Positions 16,934 to 26,484 of a DNA stretch of 64,000 nt are shown in pieces. A program made the translations under genes and the position numbers. The DNA is taken from assembly GCF_003751845.1 (NCBI RefSeq), contig NZ_RJKQ01000005.1:62001-126000 (forward strand). Direction: 5' to 3'. The first letter of the stretch is position 1, and every line of letters begins with the position of its first letter. The notes under the pieces are model-generated. The model saw only the letters and a list, made by a program, of their open reading frames with translations, had not been told where the DNA came from and ran no database searches. The DNA is from Enterobacter sp. BIGb0383. GTDB taxonomy: Bacteria; Pseudomonadota; Gammaproteobacteria; Enterobacterales; Enterobacteriaceae.

Positions 16934-17428
16934 ATGGTTACTTTCCACACCAATCACGGCGACATCGTAATTAACACTTTTGATGACAAAGCGCCTGAAA
17001 CAGTTAAAAACTTCCTGGACTACTGCCGCGAAGGTTTTTACAACAACACCATTTTCCACCGTGTTATTAACGGCTTTATGATCCAGGGCGGCGGTTTTGA
17101 GCCGGGCATGAAGCAGAAAGACACCAAAGACGCTATCCAGAACGAAGCCAACAACGGCCTGAAAAACACCCGTGGTACTCTGGCGATGGCCCGTACTCAG
17201 GCGCCGCACTCCGCCACCGCGCAGTTCTTTATCAACGTTGCGGATAACGACTTCCTTAACTTTAGCGGTGAAAACCTGCAAGGCTGGGGCTATTGCGTGT
17301 TTGCCGAAGTGGTTGAAGGGATGGACGTGGTAGAAAAAATCAAAGCGGTTTCCACCGGCCGCAGCGGTATGCACCAGGATGTACCGAAAGAAGATGTGAT
17401 CATTGAGCGCGTGACCCTCGGCGAGTAA
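16934..17428 (+). CDS. ppiB: Peptidyl-prolyl cis-trans isomerase B (cyclophilin)
   Basis: A 164-residue cytosolic cyclophilin without signal peptide. Active-site segments are present: [32 protein letters not shown] and [18 protein letters not shown]. It catalyses proline isomerisation during protein folding. AGGA precedes the ATG by 9 nt. The lpxH start follows 3 bp after the stop, so the two genes are probably co-transcribed, as in E. coli. Confidence 0.97.
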   Translation: MVTFHTNHGDIVINTFDDKAPETVKNFLDYCREGFYNNTIFHRVINGFMIQGGGFEPGMKQKDTKDAIQNEANNGLKNTRGTLAMARTQAPHSATAQFFINVADNDFLNFSGENLQGWGYCVFAEVVEGMDVVEKIKAVSTGRSGMHQDVPKEDVIIERVTLGE

Positions 17429-17431
17429 TTC

Positions 17432-18160
17432 GTGGCAACGCTGTTTATTGCAGATCTTCATCTGTGCACGGAAGAACCGGCGATTACCGCCGGTTTTCTG
17501 CGTTTTCTGGGCGACGAAGCCCGCCGGGCCGACGCGCTCTATATTCTCGGCGATCTGTTTGAAGCCTGGATTGGCGATGACGACCCGAATCCGCTGCATG
17601 CCGAGGTGGCGACCGCCATCCGTGCCGTCGTCGATTCTGGTGTCCCCTGCTACTTTATCCACGGCAACCGCGATTTCCTTGTCGGCAAGCGCTTCGCCCG
17701 CCGGAGCGGCATGACCCTGCTGCCGGAAGAGAAGGTGCTGGATCTGTACGGCCGTCGGGTGCTGATTATGCACGGCGACACCCTCTGTACCGACGACGTG
17801 GGTTACCTCGCATTTCGCGCCAAAGTCCACCAGCCCTGGCTACAAACGCTGTTTCTCGCCCTGCCGCTGTTTATCCGCAGCCGCGTGGCCGCCAGAATGC
17901 GCGCCGGGAGCAAAGCCGCCAACAGCAGCAAGTCGCTGGAGATTATGGACGTCAATCCCCAGGCGGTGGTGAACACGATGGAAAAGCATCGGGTGCAGTG
18001 GCTGATCCACGGTCATACTCACCGTCCTGCCGTCCATGAGCTGATCGCCAATGACGCCCCGGCGTTTCGCGCCGTCCTCGGGGCATGGCATACGGAAAGC
18101 TCGATGATTAAGGTCACCCGCGACGACGTAGCGCTGATTGTTTTTCCCTTTAGCGGTTAA
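17432..18160 (+). CDS. lpxH: UDP-2,3-diacylglucosamine diphosphatase (lipid A synthesis)
   Basis: A 242-residue peripheral membrane metallophosphoesterase that splits UDP-2,3-diacylglucosamine to lipid X in the Raetz pathway. The metal-binding motifs are in order: ADLHL (about 8), [12 protein letters not shown] (about 40), GNRDF (about 79), MHGD (about 113) and HGHTH (about 195). The start is GTG at 17432, directly after ppiB. In E. coli purE follows immediately; here two transporter genes come between. Confidence 0.96.
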   Translation: MATLFIADLHLCTEEPAITAGFLRFLGDEARRADALYILGDLFEAWIGDDDPNPLHAEVATAIRAVVDSGVPCYFIHGNRDFLVGKRFARRSGMTLLPEEKVLDLYGRRVLIMHGDTLCTDDVGYLAFRAKVHQPWLQTLFLALPLFIRSRVAARMRAGSKAANSSKSLEIMDVNPQAVVNTMEKHRVQWLIHGHTHRPAVHELIANDAPAFRAVLGAWHTESSMIKVTRDDVALIVFPFSG

Positions 18161-18207
18161 TCCTCGCCTATACTCTCTGTTTATTCCCCCCGGCATACGG
18201 CAAATTC

Positions 18208-19170
18208 ATGACCGCACAGACACTTGCCCGCAACCTGCGACTCCCTACTCTGTTTCTGCTGGCAAGCGTTGTGCTGTTCGCCGCCCTGTCGCTCTATGCA
18301 AACTGGAGCGCGTTTATGCAGTGGTGCCTGAGCGTACAGATCACCCTGCACCGCTACCTGGTGATGTATCTCCTCCAGCTCAATAATCATCAGTACACGG
18401 CGGGTCTGTGGTTGTTGACCGGGGCCTTTATGTACGGGGTTTTACACGCCATTGGTCCGGGACACGGCAAGTTTATCGTCACCACCTGGCTTTCCACTCA
18501 CCAGGAGAGCCTGACGGCAACCCGACTGGTGCCCTTTTTTGGCAGTCTGATGCAGGGCGTCAGCGCTATTCTGTTTGTCTTTATTCTGGCGGTGGGCTTT
18601 AACCTTGCGGCGGGCGATCTCAGCCAGAGTCGCTGGTACGTGGAGAAAATCAGCGCGGTACTGATTGGTAGTTTTGGGGCGCTGATTATCTGGCAGGCCC
18701 TGAAGCGTTTGCGACCGCAGAAGCTGCGGATTCGCGGGCTGCGACCAACCGGAGATCATACCCATTCAGAGGCCTGCGGCTGCGGACATCACGGCGTCGG
18801 CGTCGATCTGCACGGCAGCAGCTGGCGCACCCGGATCGGCGTAATTCTCGCCGTGGGCGCCCGTCCGTGCAGCGGGGCGATTATGATCCTGCTCTTTTCT
18901 AACGCCCTGGGGATCGTCACCTGGGGGATCGCGGCGGTGATGGCCATGTCGCTCGGTACGGCACTGTCAATTTTCGGCCTGTCGCTGGCGGTGCGCTACG
19001 CACGCAGCCGGACAATCGCCCTGTTTGGCGAACAAAATGGCACCCTGCGCTGGCTGCTGCCGATAGCCAAAGTGGCCGGTGGCATGCTGCTGATTTTGTT
19101 TGCCACCGTGCTGTTCCTGACCACCATTCCGGTGAGCAGCAACGGCGACTTTATCGCAGCAGGCTGTTAA
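18208..19170 (+). CDS. NicO/RcnA-family nickel-cobalt transporter
   Basis: A 320-residue inner-membrane protein with six to seven hydrophobic segments. Family signatures are HAIGPGHGKFIVTTWL in the second membrane segment and GARPCSGAIMIL in a later one. Between them lies a cytosolic loop rich in His and Cys (DHTHSEACGCGHHGVGVDLHG) suited to Ni/Co binding. RcnA relatives expel nickel and cobalt, while other NicO members import them; direction cannot be decided from the sequence. No rcnR-like repressor is adjacent. It is an insertion between lpxH and purE compared with E. coli; 47 bp separate it from lpxH, so read-through is possible. Confidence 0.88.
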   Translation: MTAQTLARNLRLPTLFLLASVVLFAALSLYANWSAFMQWCLSVQITLHRYLVMYLLQLNNHQYTAGLWLLTGAFMYGVLHAIGPGHGKFIVTTWLSTHQESLTATRLVPFFGSLMQGVSAILFVFILAVGFNLAAGDLSQSRWYVEKISAVLIGSFGALIIWQALKRLRPQKLRIRGLRPTGDHTHSEACGCGHHGVGVDLHGSSWRTRIGVILAVGARPCSGAIMILLFSNALGIVTWGIAAVMAMSLGTALSIFGLSLAVRYARSRTIALFGEQNGTLRWLLPIAKVAGGMLLILFATVLFLTTIPVSSNGDFIAAGC

Positions 19171-19301
19171 CGCAGGAAAAACTACCCGGGTCGGGCAAAA
19201 CGCAGGCAGAATACGGCACACCCATCACGAAAGTGCCTGAGAGAATCAATGACGTCCGGCCATAAAATATCTACGATGACGCGCCGTTGCGGGGTATTCC
19301 T

Positions 19302-20543
19302 GTGAATGCGGCGACCGCTTCCGCTTCCCGGCGGGCCTTTTACTACGCGCCTTTTCGCAATCTGTTTTTCGCCCGCCTGCTGACCGTACTCGGTAACGGT
19401 ATCGCGCCTATTGCCCTGGCCTTTGCGGTGATTGATATCGGCGGCAGCGTTGCCGATCTCGGTATCGTGGTCGCGGCACGCTCCCTGTTTAACGTCGGCT
19501 TTCTGCTGCTGGGCGGCGTGCTGGCGGACCGCTACTCCCGCAGCCGGGTGCTGCTGTTCTCTTCCCTGATTGCCGCGCTTTCTCAGGGCATCGTCGCCGG
19601 TCTGGTGCTGGACGGCTCCGCCACTATCGTCCTGCTGACCGTGCTGAGCGCGATAAACGGCGCGGCGGCCGGTATCTCGATGCCCGCCTCCGCCTCAATG
19701 GTGCCACACACGGTGCCGGTGCACGCCCTGCGTGAAGCGAACGCCTTTATTCAGCTCAGTATTTACGGCGGCACCGTTATCGGCGCCTCTCTCGGCGGGC
19801 TGTTGATCAGCACCATCGGTCCCGGCTGGGGACTGGCAGTCGATGCTCTGGGGTTTGCCGCCGCCGCCCCGCTCTATCTGCGCACGCGTATCGCCGCGCA
19901 GAAGTCGGCTGAATCCACCTCGAATATGCTCCAGGATCTGCGCGACGGCTGGAAGGAGTTTATCTCCCGCGCCTGGGTCTGGGCTATCGTGGTCCAGTTT
20001 ACGGTGATCAACGCCGCCTTTAGCGGGCTGGTGATGGTACTCGGCCCGGTTATCGCCGATACCTCATTTGGCCGCGCAGGCTGGGGTCTGGTGGTCGCCG
20101 CAGAAAGCGTCGGCCTGATTGTCGGGTCGCTGATCGCCCTGCGCTGGCGTCCCCGTCGCGATCTGCTGATCGGCGTGATTCTGGTCGCGCTCTGTGCCGT
20201 GCCCATTGCGCTGCTGGGGCTGGTTCCCTCTACGCCGGTACTGATGGCGGCGTTCTTCCTCGCCGGGGTCGGCTTCGGCCAGTTTGGCGTCACCTGGGCG
20301 CACTCTCTGCAAACCCATATCCCCGCCGATAAGCTGGCGCGGGTCTACGCCTATGACGCGGTGGGTTCCTTTGTGGCGATCCCCATCGGCGAACTGGCGG
20401 CCGGGCCGCTGGCGCTCTGGTTTGGCACCACGCATCTGCTGCTGGCCGCCGCCGCTGCGGTGGTGATTGCGACGGCGCTCACCATGCTGACACCGGCGAT
20501 CCGCCGACTGGATAATCGCCCGCAGGTGAACACGAGGAGCTAA
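19302..20543 (+). CDS. MFS transporter (DHA3/EntS-like exporter)
   Basis: A major-facilitator protein of about 413 residues with 12 hydrophobic segments. Typical features are the N-terminal PFRNLFFARLLTVLGNGIAPIALAF, the loop motif GGVLADRYSRSRVLL (variant of the MFS motif A), and GGTVIGASLGGLL. This pattern is closest to the drug/siderophore exporter group that includes EntS; substrate unknown. GTG at 19302 with an upstream GGGGT is the preferred start; a TTG five codons earlier is the alternative. It follows the NicO gene by 131 bp and precedes purE; both are absent from the E. coli locus. Confidence 0.85.
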   Translation: MNAATASASRRAFYYAPFRNLFFARLLTVLGNGIAPIALAFAVIDIGGSVADLGIVVAARSLFNVGFLLLGGVLADRYSRSRVLLFSSLIAALSQGIVAGLVLDGSATIVLLTVLSAINGAAAGISMPASASMVPHTVPVHALREANAFIQLSIYGGTVIGASLGGLLISTIGPGWGLAVDALGFAAAAPLYLRTRIAAQKSAESTSNMLQDLRDGWKEFISRAWVWAIVVQFTVINAAFSGLVMVLGPVIADTSFGRAGWGLVVAAESVGLIVGSLIALRWRPRRDLLIGVILVALCAVPIALLGLVPSTPVLMAAFFLAGVGFGQFGVTWAHSLQTHIPADKLARVYAYDAVGSFVAIPIGELAAGPLALWFGTTHLLLAAAAAVVIATALTMLTPAIRRLDNRPQVNTRS

Positions 20544-20587
20544 TCGACAGTCCGCTGGCCGGGGGCTTTTTTGCCTTAAAACCGGCC

Positions 20588-20603
20588 ACGCAACCGTTTT
20601 CCT
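20588..20603 (+). promoter_or_regulatory. PurR operator of purEK
   Basis: ACGCAACCGTTTTCCT matches the PurR box (ACGCAAACGTTTGCGT) and is essentially the operator known upstream of E. coli purEK. It lies 73 bp before the purE start, where it would block transcription when purines are plentiful. Confidence 0.85.
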
Positions 20604-20675
20604 TGCCCGTATTCCGTGCTATTCTCTGTGCCCTCGAAAGCTGTCTGAAGCACACCCACAGGAGTTATAAGACGC

Positions 20676-21185
20676 ATGTCTTCGCGCAATCATCCGCCAC
20701 GCATCGCCATCGTGATGGGGTCCAAAAGCGACTGGGCTACCATGCAGTTTGCCGCTGAAATCCTCGACGCCCTGAATGTTCCCCATCATGTAGAAGTTGT
20801 CTCCGCGCACCGCACTCCCGATAAACTGTTTAGCTTTGCCGAAGGCGCAGAGGAAAACGGTTATCAGGTGATTATTGCCGGCGCAGGCGGCGCGGCACAT
20901 CTGCCGGGCATGATTGCCGCCAAAACCCTGGTGCCGGTGCTGGGTGTGCCGGTCCAGAGCGCCGCCCTGAGCGGCGTCGACAGCCTTTATTCCATTGTTC
21001 AGATGCCACGCGGCATTCCGGTCGGCACGCTGGCGATCGGTAAAGCCGGTGCGGCCAACGCCGCTCTGCTAGCCGCACAGATCCTCGCCACGCACGATAC
21101 AGAGCTGCACCAGCGTCTGGCAGACTGGCGTCGCACCCAGACCGACGAGGTCCTGGATAACCCGGACCCGCGGGGTGCGGCATGA
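20676..21185 (+). CDS. purE: N5-carboxyaminoimidazole ribonucleotide mutase
   Basis: A 169-residue class I PurE. It moves the carboxyl group of N5-CAIR to C4 to give CAIR in purine synthesis. Visible are GSKSDWATM (phosphate-binding loop), [11 protein letters not shown] with the catalytic His, and [19 protein letters not shown] precedes the ATG. It overlaps purK by four bases (ATGA), so translation is coupled. Confidence 0.97.
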   Translation: MSSRNHPPRIAIVMGSKSDWATMQFAAEILDALNVPHHVEVVSAHRTPDKLFSFAEGAEENGYQVIIAGAGGAAHLPGMIAAKTLVPVLGVPVQSAALSGVDSLYSIVQMPRGIPVGTLAIGKAGAANAALLAAQILATHDTELHQRLADWRRTQTDEVLDNPDPRGAA

Positions 21186-22249
21186 AACAGGTATGCGTGC
21201 TCGGTAACGGCCAGCTTGGCCGAATGCTGCGCCAGGCCGGTGAGCCCTTAGGGATCGCCGTCTGGCCGGTTGGGCTGGACGCCGAGCCGGAAGCGGTGCC
21301 GGTTCAGCAGAGCGTGATTACCGCCGAAATTGAACGCTGGCCGGAAACGGCCCTGACTCGCGAACTGGCGCGCCATCCGGCGTTTGTGAATCGCGACGTC
21401 TTCCCGATTATTGCCGATCGCCTGACGCAAAAGCAGCTCTTCGACAAGCTCAGTCTGCCGACCGCCCCCTGGCAACTGCTGACCGACAAGGGCGAATGGC
21501 CGTCGGTCTTTGCTCGTCTCGGCGAGCTGGCGATCGTTAAACGCCGCACCGGCGGCTACGACGGACGCGGTCAGTGGCGACTGCGCGCCACGGAAACCGA
21601 CCAGCTTCCTGACGAGTGCTACGGAGAGTGTATTGTCGAGCAGGGAATTAACTTCTCCGGCGAAGTCTCTCTGGTGGGCGCTCGCGGCCACGACGGCAGC
21701 ACAGTATTTTACCCGCTGACCCACAACCTGCATCAGGATGGCATTCTGCGCATCAGCGTCGCCTTCCCGCAGGCCAGCCAGCGTCAGCAGGAACAGGCTG
21801 AAGCGATGCTGACCGCCATTATGAACGAGTTGGGCTATGTGGGCGTGATGGCAATGGAGTGCTTCGTGACGCCGTCAGGCCTGCTGATCAACGAGCTGGC
21901 CCCGCGCGTACACAACAGCGGCCACTGGACGCAAAACGGTGCCTCCATCAGCCAGTTTGAGCTGCATCTGCGCGCGGTAGTGGATCTTCCCCTGCCGACG
22001 CCGGTGGTTAACAGCCCGTCGGTGATGGTGAACCTGATTGGCAGCGACCTGAACTACGACTGGCTGAAGCTACCGCTGGTGCACCTGCACTGGTATGACA
22101 AAGAGGTTCGTCCGGGACGCAAAGTGGGCCATCTCAACCTGAACGACAGCGATACGGCTCGCCTTGATGCGACTCTGGAAGCGCTGCGCCCGCTGCTGCC
22201 GCCCGAGTATGACAGCGGCCTGACCTGGGCCCAGGCGAAACTGCGTTAA
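21182..22249 (+). CDS. purK: N5-carboxyaminoimidazole ribonucleotide synthase
   Basis: A 355-residue ATP-grasp enzyme that converts AIR, ATP and bicarbonate to N5-CAIR, the substrate of PurE. It begins with the nucleotide-fold signature [17 protein letters not shown] and contains [13 protein letters not shown] and the metal-binding [15 protein letters not shown] near residue 240. It ends 20 bp before a strong terminator that closes the purEK operon. Confidence 0.97.
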   Translation: MKQVCVLGNGQLGRMLRQAGEPLGIAVWPVGLDAEPEAVPVQQSVITAEIERWPETALTRELARHPAFVNRDVFPIIADRLTQKQLFDKLSLPTAPWQLLTDKGEWPSVFARLGELAIVKRRTGGYDGRGQWRLRATETDQLPDECYGECIVEQGINFSGEVSLVGARGHDGSTVFYPLTHNLHQDGILRISVAFPQASQRQQEQAEAMLTAIMNELGYVGVMAMECFVTPSGLLINELAPRVHNSGHWTQNGASISQFELHLRAVVDLPLPTPVVNSPSVMVNLIGSDLNYDWLKLPLVHLHWYDKEVRPGRKVGHLNLNDSDTARLDATLEALRPLLPPEYDSGLTWAQAKLR

Positions 22250-22268
22250 GCTATCGATCCAGAAAACA

Positions 22269-22295
22269 AAGGGCCGTCTCAGACGGCCCTTCTTA
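22269..22295 (+). terminator. Terminator between purK and metI
   Basis: An 11-bp stem (AAGGGCCGTCT / AGACGGCCCTT) followed by TCTTATTT. It lies between convergent genes; on the minus strand it is followed by TGTTTTCT, so it can end both purEK and the metQNI-like transcript. Confidence 0.85.
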
Positions 22296-22296
22296 T

Positions 22297-22956
22297 TTAA
22301 TGTCGGTCGCGCTTATCGGCGCGCTTCGCCAGCCAGTCCCCCAGCACCTGCACCACCTGGACCAGCACGATCAGCGCCACCACGGTGACGATCATGACCT
22401 GGGTTTCGTAGCGGTAGTAGCCGTAGCGAATGGCCAGATCCCCGACCCCACCACCACCGACAATCCCGGCCATTGCCGAGTAGCCGATCAGGCTGACAAG
22501 GGTAATGGTCAGGCCGCGCAGCAGTCCGGCGCTGGCTTCCGGCAGCAGCACGGTGCAGATAATCCGCATCGGGCTGGCACCAAAGGCTTCCGCCGCCTCG
22601 ATAATGCCTTTGTCCACTTCGCGCAGGGCGCCGTCCACCAGCCGGGCGTAGAAGGCAATCGCCGCGACTGACAGCGGCACGGAGGCAGCAATCGGCCCGA
22701 TGGTGTTGCCGAGCAGAAACTGCGTCAGCGGCAGCAGGAGCACCAGCAGGATCACAAACGGCACCGAGCGGATAATATTGACCAGTACGGTACTGACCAG
22801 GTAAACCACACGGTTCTGCCAGAACAGGTTACGATCGGTGACAAAGATCAGAAAGCCCAGCGGCAGGCCACCCACGATGGCCAGCACCGTTGAAATACTC
22901 AACATCTGGAAGGTTTCGCCAAAGGCGAGGCCTAAGTCAGCGATTAAATCATCCAC
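22297..22956 (-). CDS. MetI-type ABC transporter permease
   Basis: A 219-residue inner-membrane permease with five or six hydrophobic segments and the EAA-like loop EAAEAFGASPMRIICTVLLPEA that docks on the ATPase. Close to MetI of the methionine importer. It overlaps the end of the ATPase gene by 8 bp and is the last gene of a three-gene operon (binding protein, ATPase, permease). Because E. coli carries its metNIQ elsewhere, this is probably a second, MetNIQ-like system whose substrate may differ. Confidence 0.9.
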   Translation of the reverse strand: MDDLIADLGLAFGETFQMLSISTVLAIVGGLPLGFLIFVTDRNLFWQNRVVYLVSTVLVNIIRSVPFVILLVLLLPLTQFLLGNTIGPIAASVPLSVAAIAFYARLVDGALREVDKGIIEAAEAFGASPMRIICTVLLPEASAGLLRGLTITLVSLIGYSAMAGIVGGGGVGDLAIRYGYYRYETQVMIVTVVALIVLVQVVQVLGDWLAKRADKRDRH

Positions 22957-23965
22957 GGATCACCTCCACCTGTGCGGTATGTTGACGAATATGGTCGACC
23001 GCCGCGTCTACCGACTGGGTATCCTCTCCGGCGCTCAGCTGTACCACCAGGATCCCCAGCGCCCGCTCGCCGATATACTCAATTTTGCCGTGCAGAATAT
23101 TGACCGACACGCCAAAGCGTATGGCCACATCCGACAGGACCGGCTGCTCGGCGGAATCACCGATAAACAGGATCTTTAACAGCTGGCCGGGCAGGTGCTC
23201 CCGCAGCCTTTCCGGCAGCGTCAGGTTGAGAGTATGGGACACCAGCTGCTGGCTGAACGGATGCTGCGGATGCGCGAAGACATCAAATACCGTCCCCTGC
23301 TCCACCACTTTACCGCCGGACATGACCGCGACACGGTCGCAGATACTTTTGATCACGTCCATCTCGTGGGTGATCAGTACGATAGTGATCCCCAGCTGCT
23401 GGTTGATCTGCTTCAGCAGCGCCAGGATCGTCGCGGAGGTTTCAAGATCCAGCGCCGAGGTCGGTTCATCACAGAGCAGCACGTCCGGGTGGTTGGCGAT
23501 AGCACGGGCAATTCCCACGCGCTGCTTCTGCCCGCCGCTCAGCTGCACCGGAAAACGGTTCGCCTTGTCGGTCAGACCCACCAGCTCAAGGATCTCCGCC
23601 ACTCTGGGGGCGATTTTGCTGCGCTCCCAGCCGGCCGACTTCAGGCTGAAGGCCACGTTCTGCGCCACGGTGCGGGTGTGCATCAAATTAAAGTGCTGGA
23701 AAATCATACCAATACGCTGGCGAGCGCTGCGCAGTTCTCGCCCCTGTAGCGCGGAGATTTCCACGCCGTTGACCCTGACGCTGCCCTGGCTGGGCCGTGT
23801 CAGCGCGTTAAGCGTGCGCAGCAGCGTACTTTTTCCGGCCCCGCTGGTGCCGACAATACCAAAGATGTCGCCCGCCTGAATATGCAGGCTGACCTCATCC
23901 ACGGCCCGCGTCGATGCGCCGCCACCGCCAGCAAAGTCGACGCAAACCTTGTCTATCTCAATCAT
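22949..23965 (-). CDS. MetN-type ABC transporter ATPase
   Basis: A 338-residue ATPase. Walker A GTSGAGKST, the Q-loop region RIGMIFQHFNL, the signature LSGGQKQRVGIARA, Walker [13 protein letters not shown] and the switch His in LITHEMD are all intact. The C-terminal region from about 250 is long enough to hold the regulatory NIL/C2 domain that in MetN senses internal methionine. The start at 23965 has GAGG 6 nt upstream; a longer frame to 24049 reads into the gap after the binding-protein gene and is not used. Energises the MetI-like permease. Confidence 0.92.
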   Translation of the reverse strand: MIEIDKVCVDFAGGGGASTRAVDEVSLHIQAGDIFGIVGTSGAGKSTLLRTLNALTRPSQGSVRVNGVEISALQGRELRSARQRIGMIFQHFNLMHTRTVAQNVAFSLKSAGWERSKIAPRVAEILELVGLTDKANRFPVQLSGGQKQRVGIARAIANHPDVLLCDEPTSALDLETSATILALLKQINQQLGITIVLITHEMDVIKSICDRVAVMSGGKVVEQGTVFDVFAHPQHPFSQQLVSHTLNLTLPERLREHLPGQLLKILFIGDSAEQPVLSDVAIRFGVSVNILHGKIEYIGERALGILVVQLSAGEDTQSVDAAVDHIRQHTAQVEVIRG

Positions 23966-24024
23966 GCAAACCTCAGAAATGCAAAAAGGGGCAGACCAGC
24001 TGCCCCGAAGTCCTGCGGAGAACC

Positions 24025-24858
24025 TTACTGTTTTTCCGCCGCCATCCACTCTGGTTTCTGGAAAGCGTTATAGACGTTATTCGGATCGTCAATCACCGCC
24101 CGATAGGCCGGGGATTTCACCGCCTCAACAATATCCTTCGCAAAGGGCTTGTCGGCATCTTCGCTGCGCACGGCGATAATATTTTTCAGGTTCTCATCCA
24201 GCTGCTCCTGTTTCAGGGCGCTGGAGAGTTTCAGACCGGCGGCAATCGCAAAGTTACCGTTAACCAGCGAAGCAGTCACGCCGTCGAGGGTACGCGGCAA
24301 TTGCGCCGCTTCCAGCGGTTTAAACACCAGCCCTTTCGGGTTGCTGGCGATATCGCGCTCGGAGGCTTTGGTCGGATCGATATTGTCTTTAATGGTGATC
24401 AGGCCGAGAGACTGCAGAAAACGCAGGCCGCGCGCCAGGTTGGTCGGGTCGTTAGAGATCGTAACGATATCGCCTTTTTTCAGCTCGTCGAGGCTGCTGA
24501 TTTTACGCGAATAAAAGCCCATCCCCGCCGTCGGCACCGCCAGCAGTCGGGTCAGCTTCAGGCCTTTGTCGGCGGTGAATTTATCGAAGTAGAGGCTGTG
24601 CTGGAACAGGTTGGCATCGATACTGCCGTTAGACAGGGCCATATTCGGCTGCACGTAGTCGCTGAACTCGCGCACCACGACCTTATAGCCCTTCTCTTTC
24701 AGCGACGGCGCAATCGCCTGCTTCACCATATCGCCATAGGGTCCCGGTGCCACGCCAAACACGATGGTCTGTGGGTCACTGTTAGCCTGTGCAAACTGGA
24801 CGCTGCAGGCCAGCAGCAGAATGCCGGTGGCCGCGCGAAGATTCGAACGCAATCCCAT
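24025..24858 (-). CDS. MetQ/NlpA-family substrate-binding protein
   Basis: A 277-residue periplasmic binding protein. The N-terminus has a hydrophobic signal (GILLLACSVQFAQANS) that could be read in two ways: a weak lipobox LLAC, or a signal-peptidase I site after AQA. Family motifs are visible: VVVREFSDYVQPNMALSNGSIDANLFQH, VTISNDPTNLARGLRFLQ and a PQLPRTLD-like segment (AAQLPRTLDGVTASLVNG). It differs clearly from classical MetQ, so the ligand may be methionine, a derivative or another small compound. First gene of the operon. I see no MetJ box (AGACGTCT repeats) in the 296-bp gap upstream, which speaks against classical methionine control. Confidence 0.85.
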   Translation of the reverse strand: MGLRSNLRAATGILLLACSVQFAQANSDPQTIVFGVAPGPYGDMVKQAIAPSLKEKGYKVVVREFSDYVQPNMALSNGSIDANLFQHSLYFDKFTADKGLKLTRLLAVPTAGMGFYSRKISSLDELKKGDIVTISNDPTNLARGLRFLQSLGLITIKDNIDPTKASERDIASNPKGLVFKPLEAAQLPRTLDGVTASLVNGNFAIAAGLKLSSALKQEQLDENLKNIIAVRSEDADKPFAKDIVEAVKSPAYRAVIDDPNNVYNAFQKPEWMAAEKQ

Positions 24859-25112
24859 AAGTACTCCGTTTTAAATGTTGTGTTGCTGTGCGGGCGCGCG
24901 CCGTACAGTGCGACGCAGGTCATTTTCGCCCTATAAATAAGGCTGACCGTTAAGATGGCATAAAGGCGGGACGGGCGTAATTGAAATTAATTCATGATGT
25001 TGTGAACTATGTCACTGAAAGATGGGGAGTTACGTCAGGAGTAAGATAATGATGCACAAAGAGAAAGGAGAAAGCCGCCTCGCTCTTTATGCATTTTTTA
25101 GCTAAGTAAATC

Positions 25113-25149
25113 TGAAAAAGTATCAAACAGGGCGGCCGGAGCCGCCCTG
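25113..25149 (-). terminator. Terminator of the porin gene
   Basis: A 9-bp GC-rich stem (CAGGGCGGC / GCCGCCCTG) with a 4-base loop lies 5 bases after the porin stop; the minus strand continues TTTGATACTTTTTC. The remainder of the gap 24859-25112 carries the promoter region of the metQ-like operon but no gene. Confidence 0.8.
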
Positions 25150-25154
25150 AGTTA

Positions 25155-26300
25155 TCAGAAGTCGTAGCGCAGACGGACCAGGTTCATATCACCCAGGTTG
25201 TCGGTGCTGGAGGTAAACACGTGTTCGTAGTCAACACGGAAACCGTAATCCAGTTTGAAGCTGATACCCACGCCGTTATCGATACGCTGGTAGTTGCGGC
25301 CGTTAGCAAACTCAATACGGTCGCCCATCACGTACGGCTGAACGGATTTCAGCGCGAACTGGCCCACCGGAATGGTGTAGCCCGCAAAGTATTCAATACC
25401 CCAGGCATCACCGGCGAAGAAGTTCTGCGCGGAGGCTTTGTTCAGCACCATAAAGTTCTGGTACCAGCCGCCGCCGAAGGACAGGGTCCAGTTATCCGGG
25501 GTCCAGCTCAGCGCGGAACCGATAATGGTCTGATCCCAGGTTTTGCCGTTTTCGCTGCCCGGATTACGCACTTCGGCACGGGTGTAGTTCCACGCGGTAC
25601 CCCAGCTCAGATCGTCGGTCAGATGGTAATCCACCGCCAGCGAGCCACCGCCTTTACGGCCGTAGCGCACGCCTTTGCCAACCTGATAGTCAGAATCGTT
25701 AAACAGGTATGCCGCATAGATATCCGCGTCACCGACGGTTTTCTTATACTTCAGCATTTTGCGTGAACGATAAGAACCGTCGTAGTCGCCGTTAACCCCG
25801 TTACCGGAAGCCTGGCCGACCATGTCGTAGTCCCAGATATCAGTTTTAGCACCGACAACGTCGTAGTAGGCGCTGTTCTGCTGACCGAAGGTCAGGGTGC
25901 CCCAGGTGTCGCTTTTCAGACCGGTGTAGAGCATGCGGCGGGAGGTGTTATGTGCACCTTCAGCATGGTGGTTATCCCAGTCAAGCGCGGCCGGAATATT
26001 GACGCCCAGCTCGTAGTAGCTCACCCAGCTGATGTCGTCGAACAGGTAGTAATCTGCTGCGAAGCGGAAGCGGGTGCCGCCGTCGAAGCCGTTACGTTTG
26101 TAAGCGTTTTTGCCATCCGGGCCGTTCATATTGTTGAACTGCGGACGGATACTGCCGCCCACGGTCAGGTTAAGACGGCTCAGCGGGTTACCCGCCTGAA
26201 CGTCCTGCTTAAGTACGGTGATTTCTGCCTGAGTTGCGAAAGACGTCGCGGCCACTGCTGCGCCGATCGTCATCGCCAGCGCTGTTTTTTTTATGGACAT
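25155..26300 (-). CDS. Outer-membrane general porin
   Basis: A 381-residue protein with a signal peptide (MSIKKTALAMTIGAAVAATSFATQA). The mature part has the alternating pattern of a beta-barrel, with strands such as SRRMLYTGLKSDTWGTLTFGQQNSAYYDVVG, a segment typical of enterobacterial porins. It ends in Phe (LVRLRYDF), the BAM signal. It is not OmpC or OmpF and I cannot name the paralogue. The start at 26300 has AGGGA 6 nt upstream. It is a single gene between the metQ-like operon and ybbP; a link with ligand supply for that importer is possible but unproven. Confidence 0.85.
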   Translation of the reverse strand: MSIKKTALAMTIGAAVAATSFATQAEITVLKQDVQAGNPLSRLNLTVGGSIRPQFNNMNGPDGKNAYKRNGFDGGTRFRFAADYYLFDDISWVSYYELGVNIPAALDWDNHHAEGAHNTSRRMLYTGLKSDTWGTLTFGQQNSAYYDVVGAKTDIWDYDMVGQASGNGVNGDYDGSYRSRKMLKYKKTVGDADIYAAYLFNDSDYQVGKGVRYGRKGGGSLAVDYHLTDDLSWGTAWNYTRAEVRNPGSENGKTWDQTIIGSALSWTPDNWTLSFGGGWYQNFMVLNKASAQNFFAGDAWGIEYFAGYTIPVGQFALKSVQPYVMGDRIEFANGRNYQRIDNGVGISFKLDYGFRVDYEHVFTSSTDNLGDMNLVRLRYDF

Positions 26301-26435
26301 TAAATTCCCTTGATATAAATAGCCTGCCAATTATTTGACTTGCAAATACTACCTCTAATTAATGCGGCGGTGTCGGCGGGTTTTTAATGTTTTGTGCTGC
26401 TAAACAACGGAGAGATAACAATAAATGCTACATAA

Positions 26436-26465
26436 GTAAAACGCGCCGGTATAAATACCGGCGCG
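26436..26465 (-). terminator. Terminator of ybbAP
   Basis: An 11-bp stem (CGCGCCGGTAT / ATACCGGCGCG) followed on the minus strand by TTTTACTT, 20 bases after the ybbP stop. Confidence 0.8.
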
Positions 26466-26484
26466 CAATCATAACACGACTGAA

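Noticed and set aside
16865-17830. Long minus-strand frame (321 codons) opposite ppiB and lpxH
   Set aside because: Lies antisense to two certain genes and is explained by their codon bias; the translation resembles no protein family.
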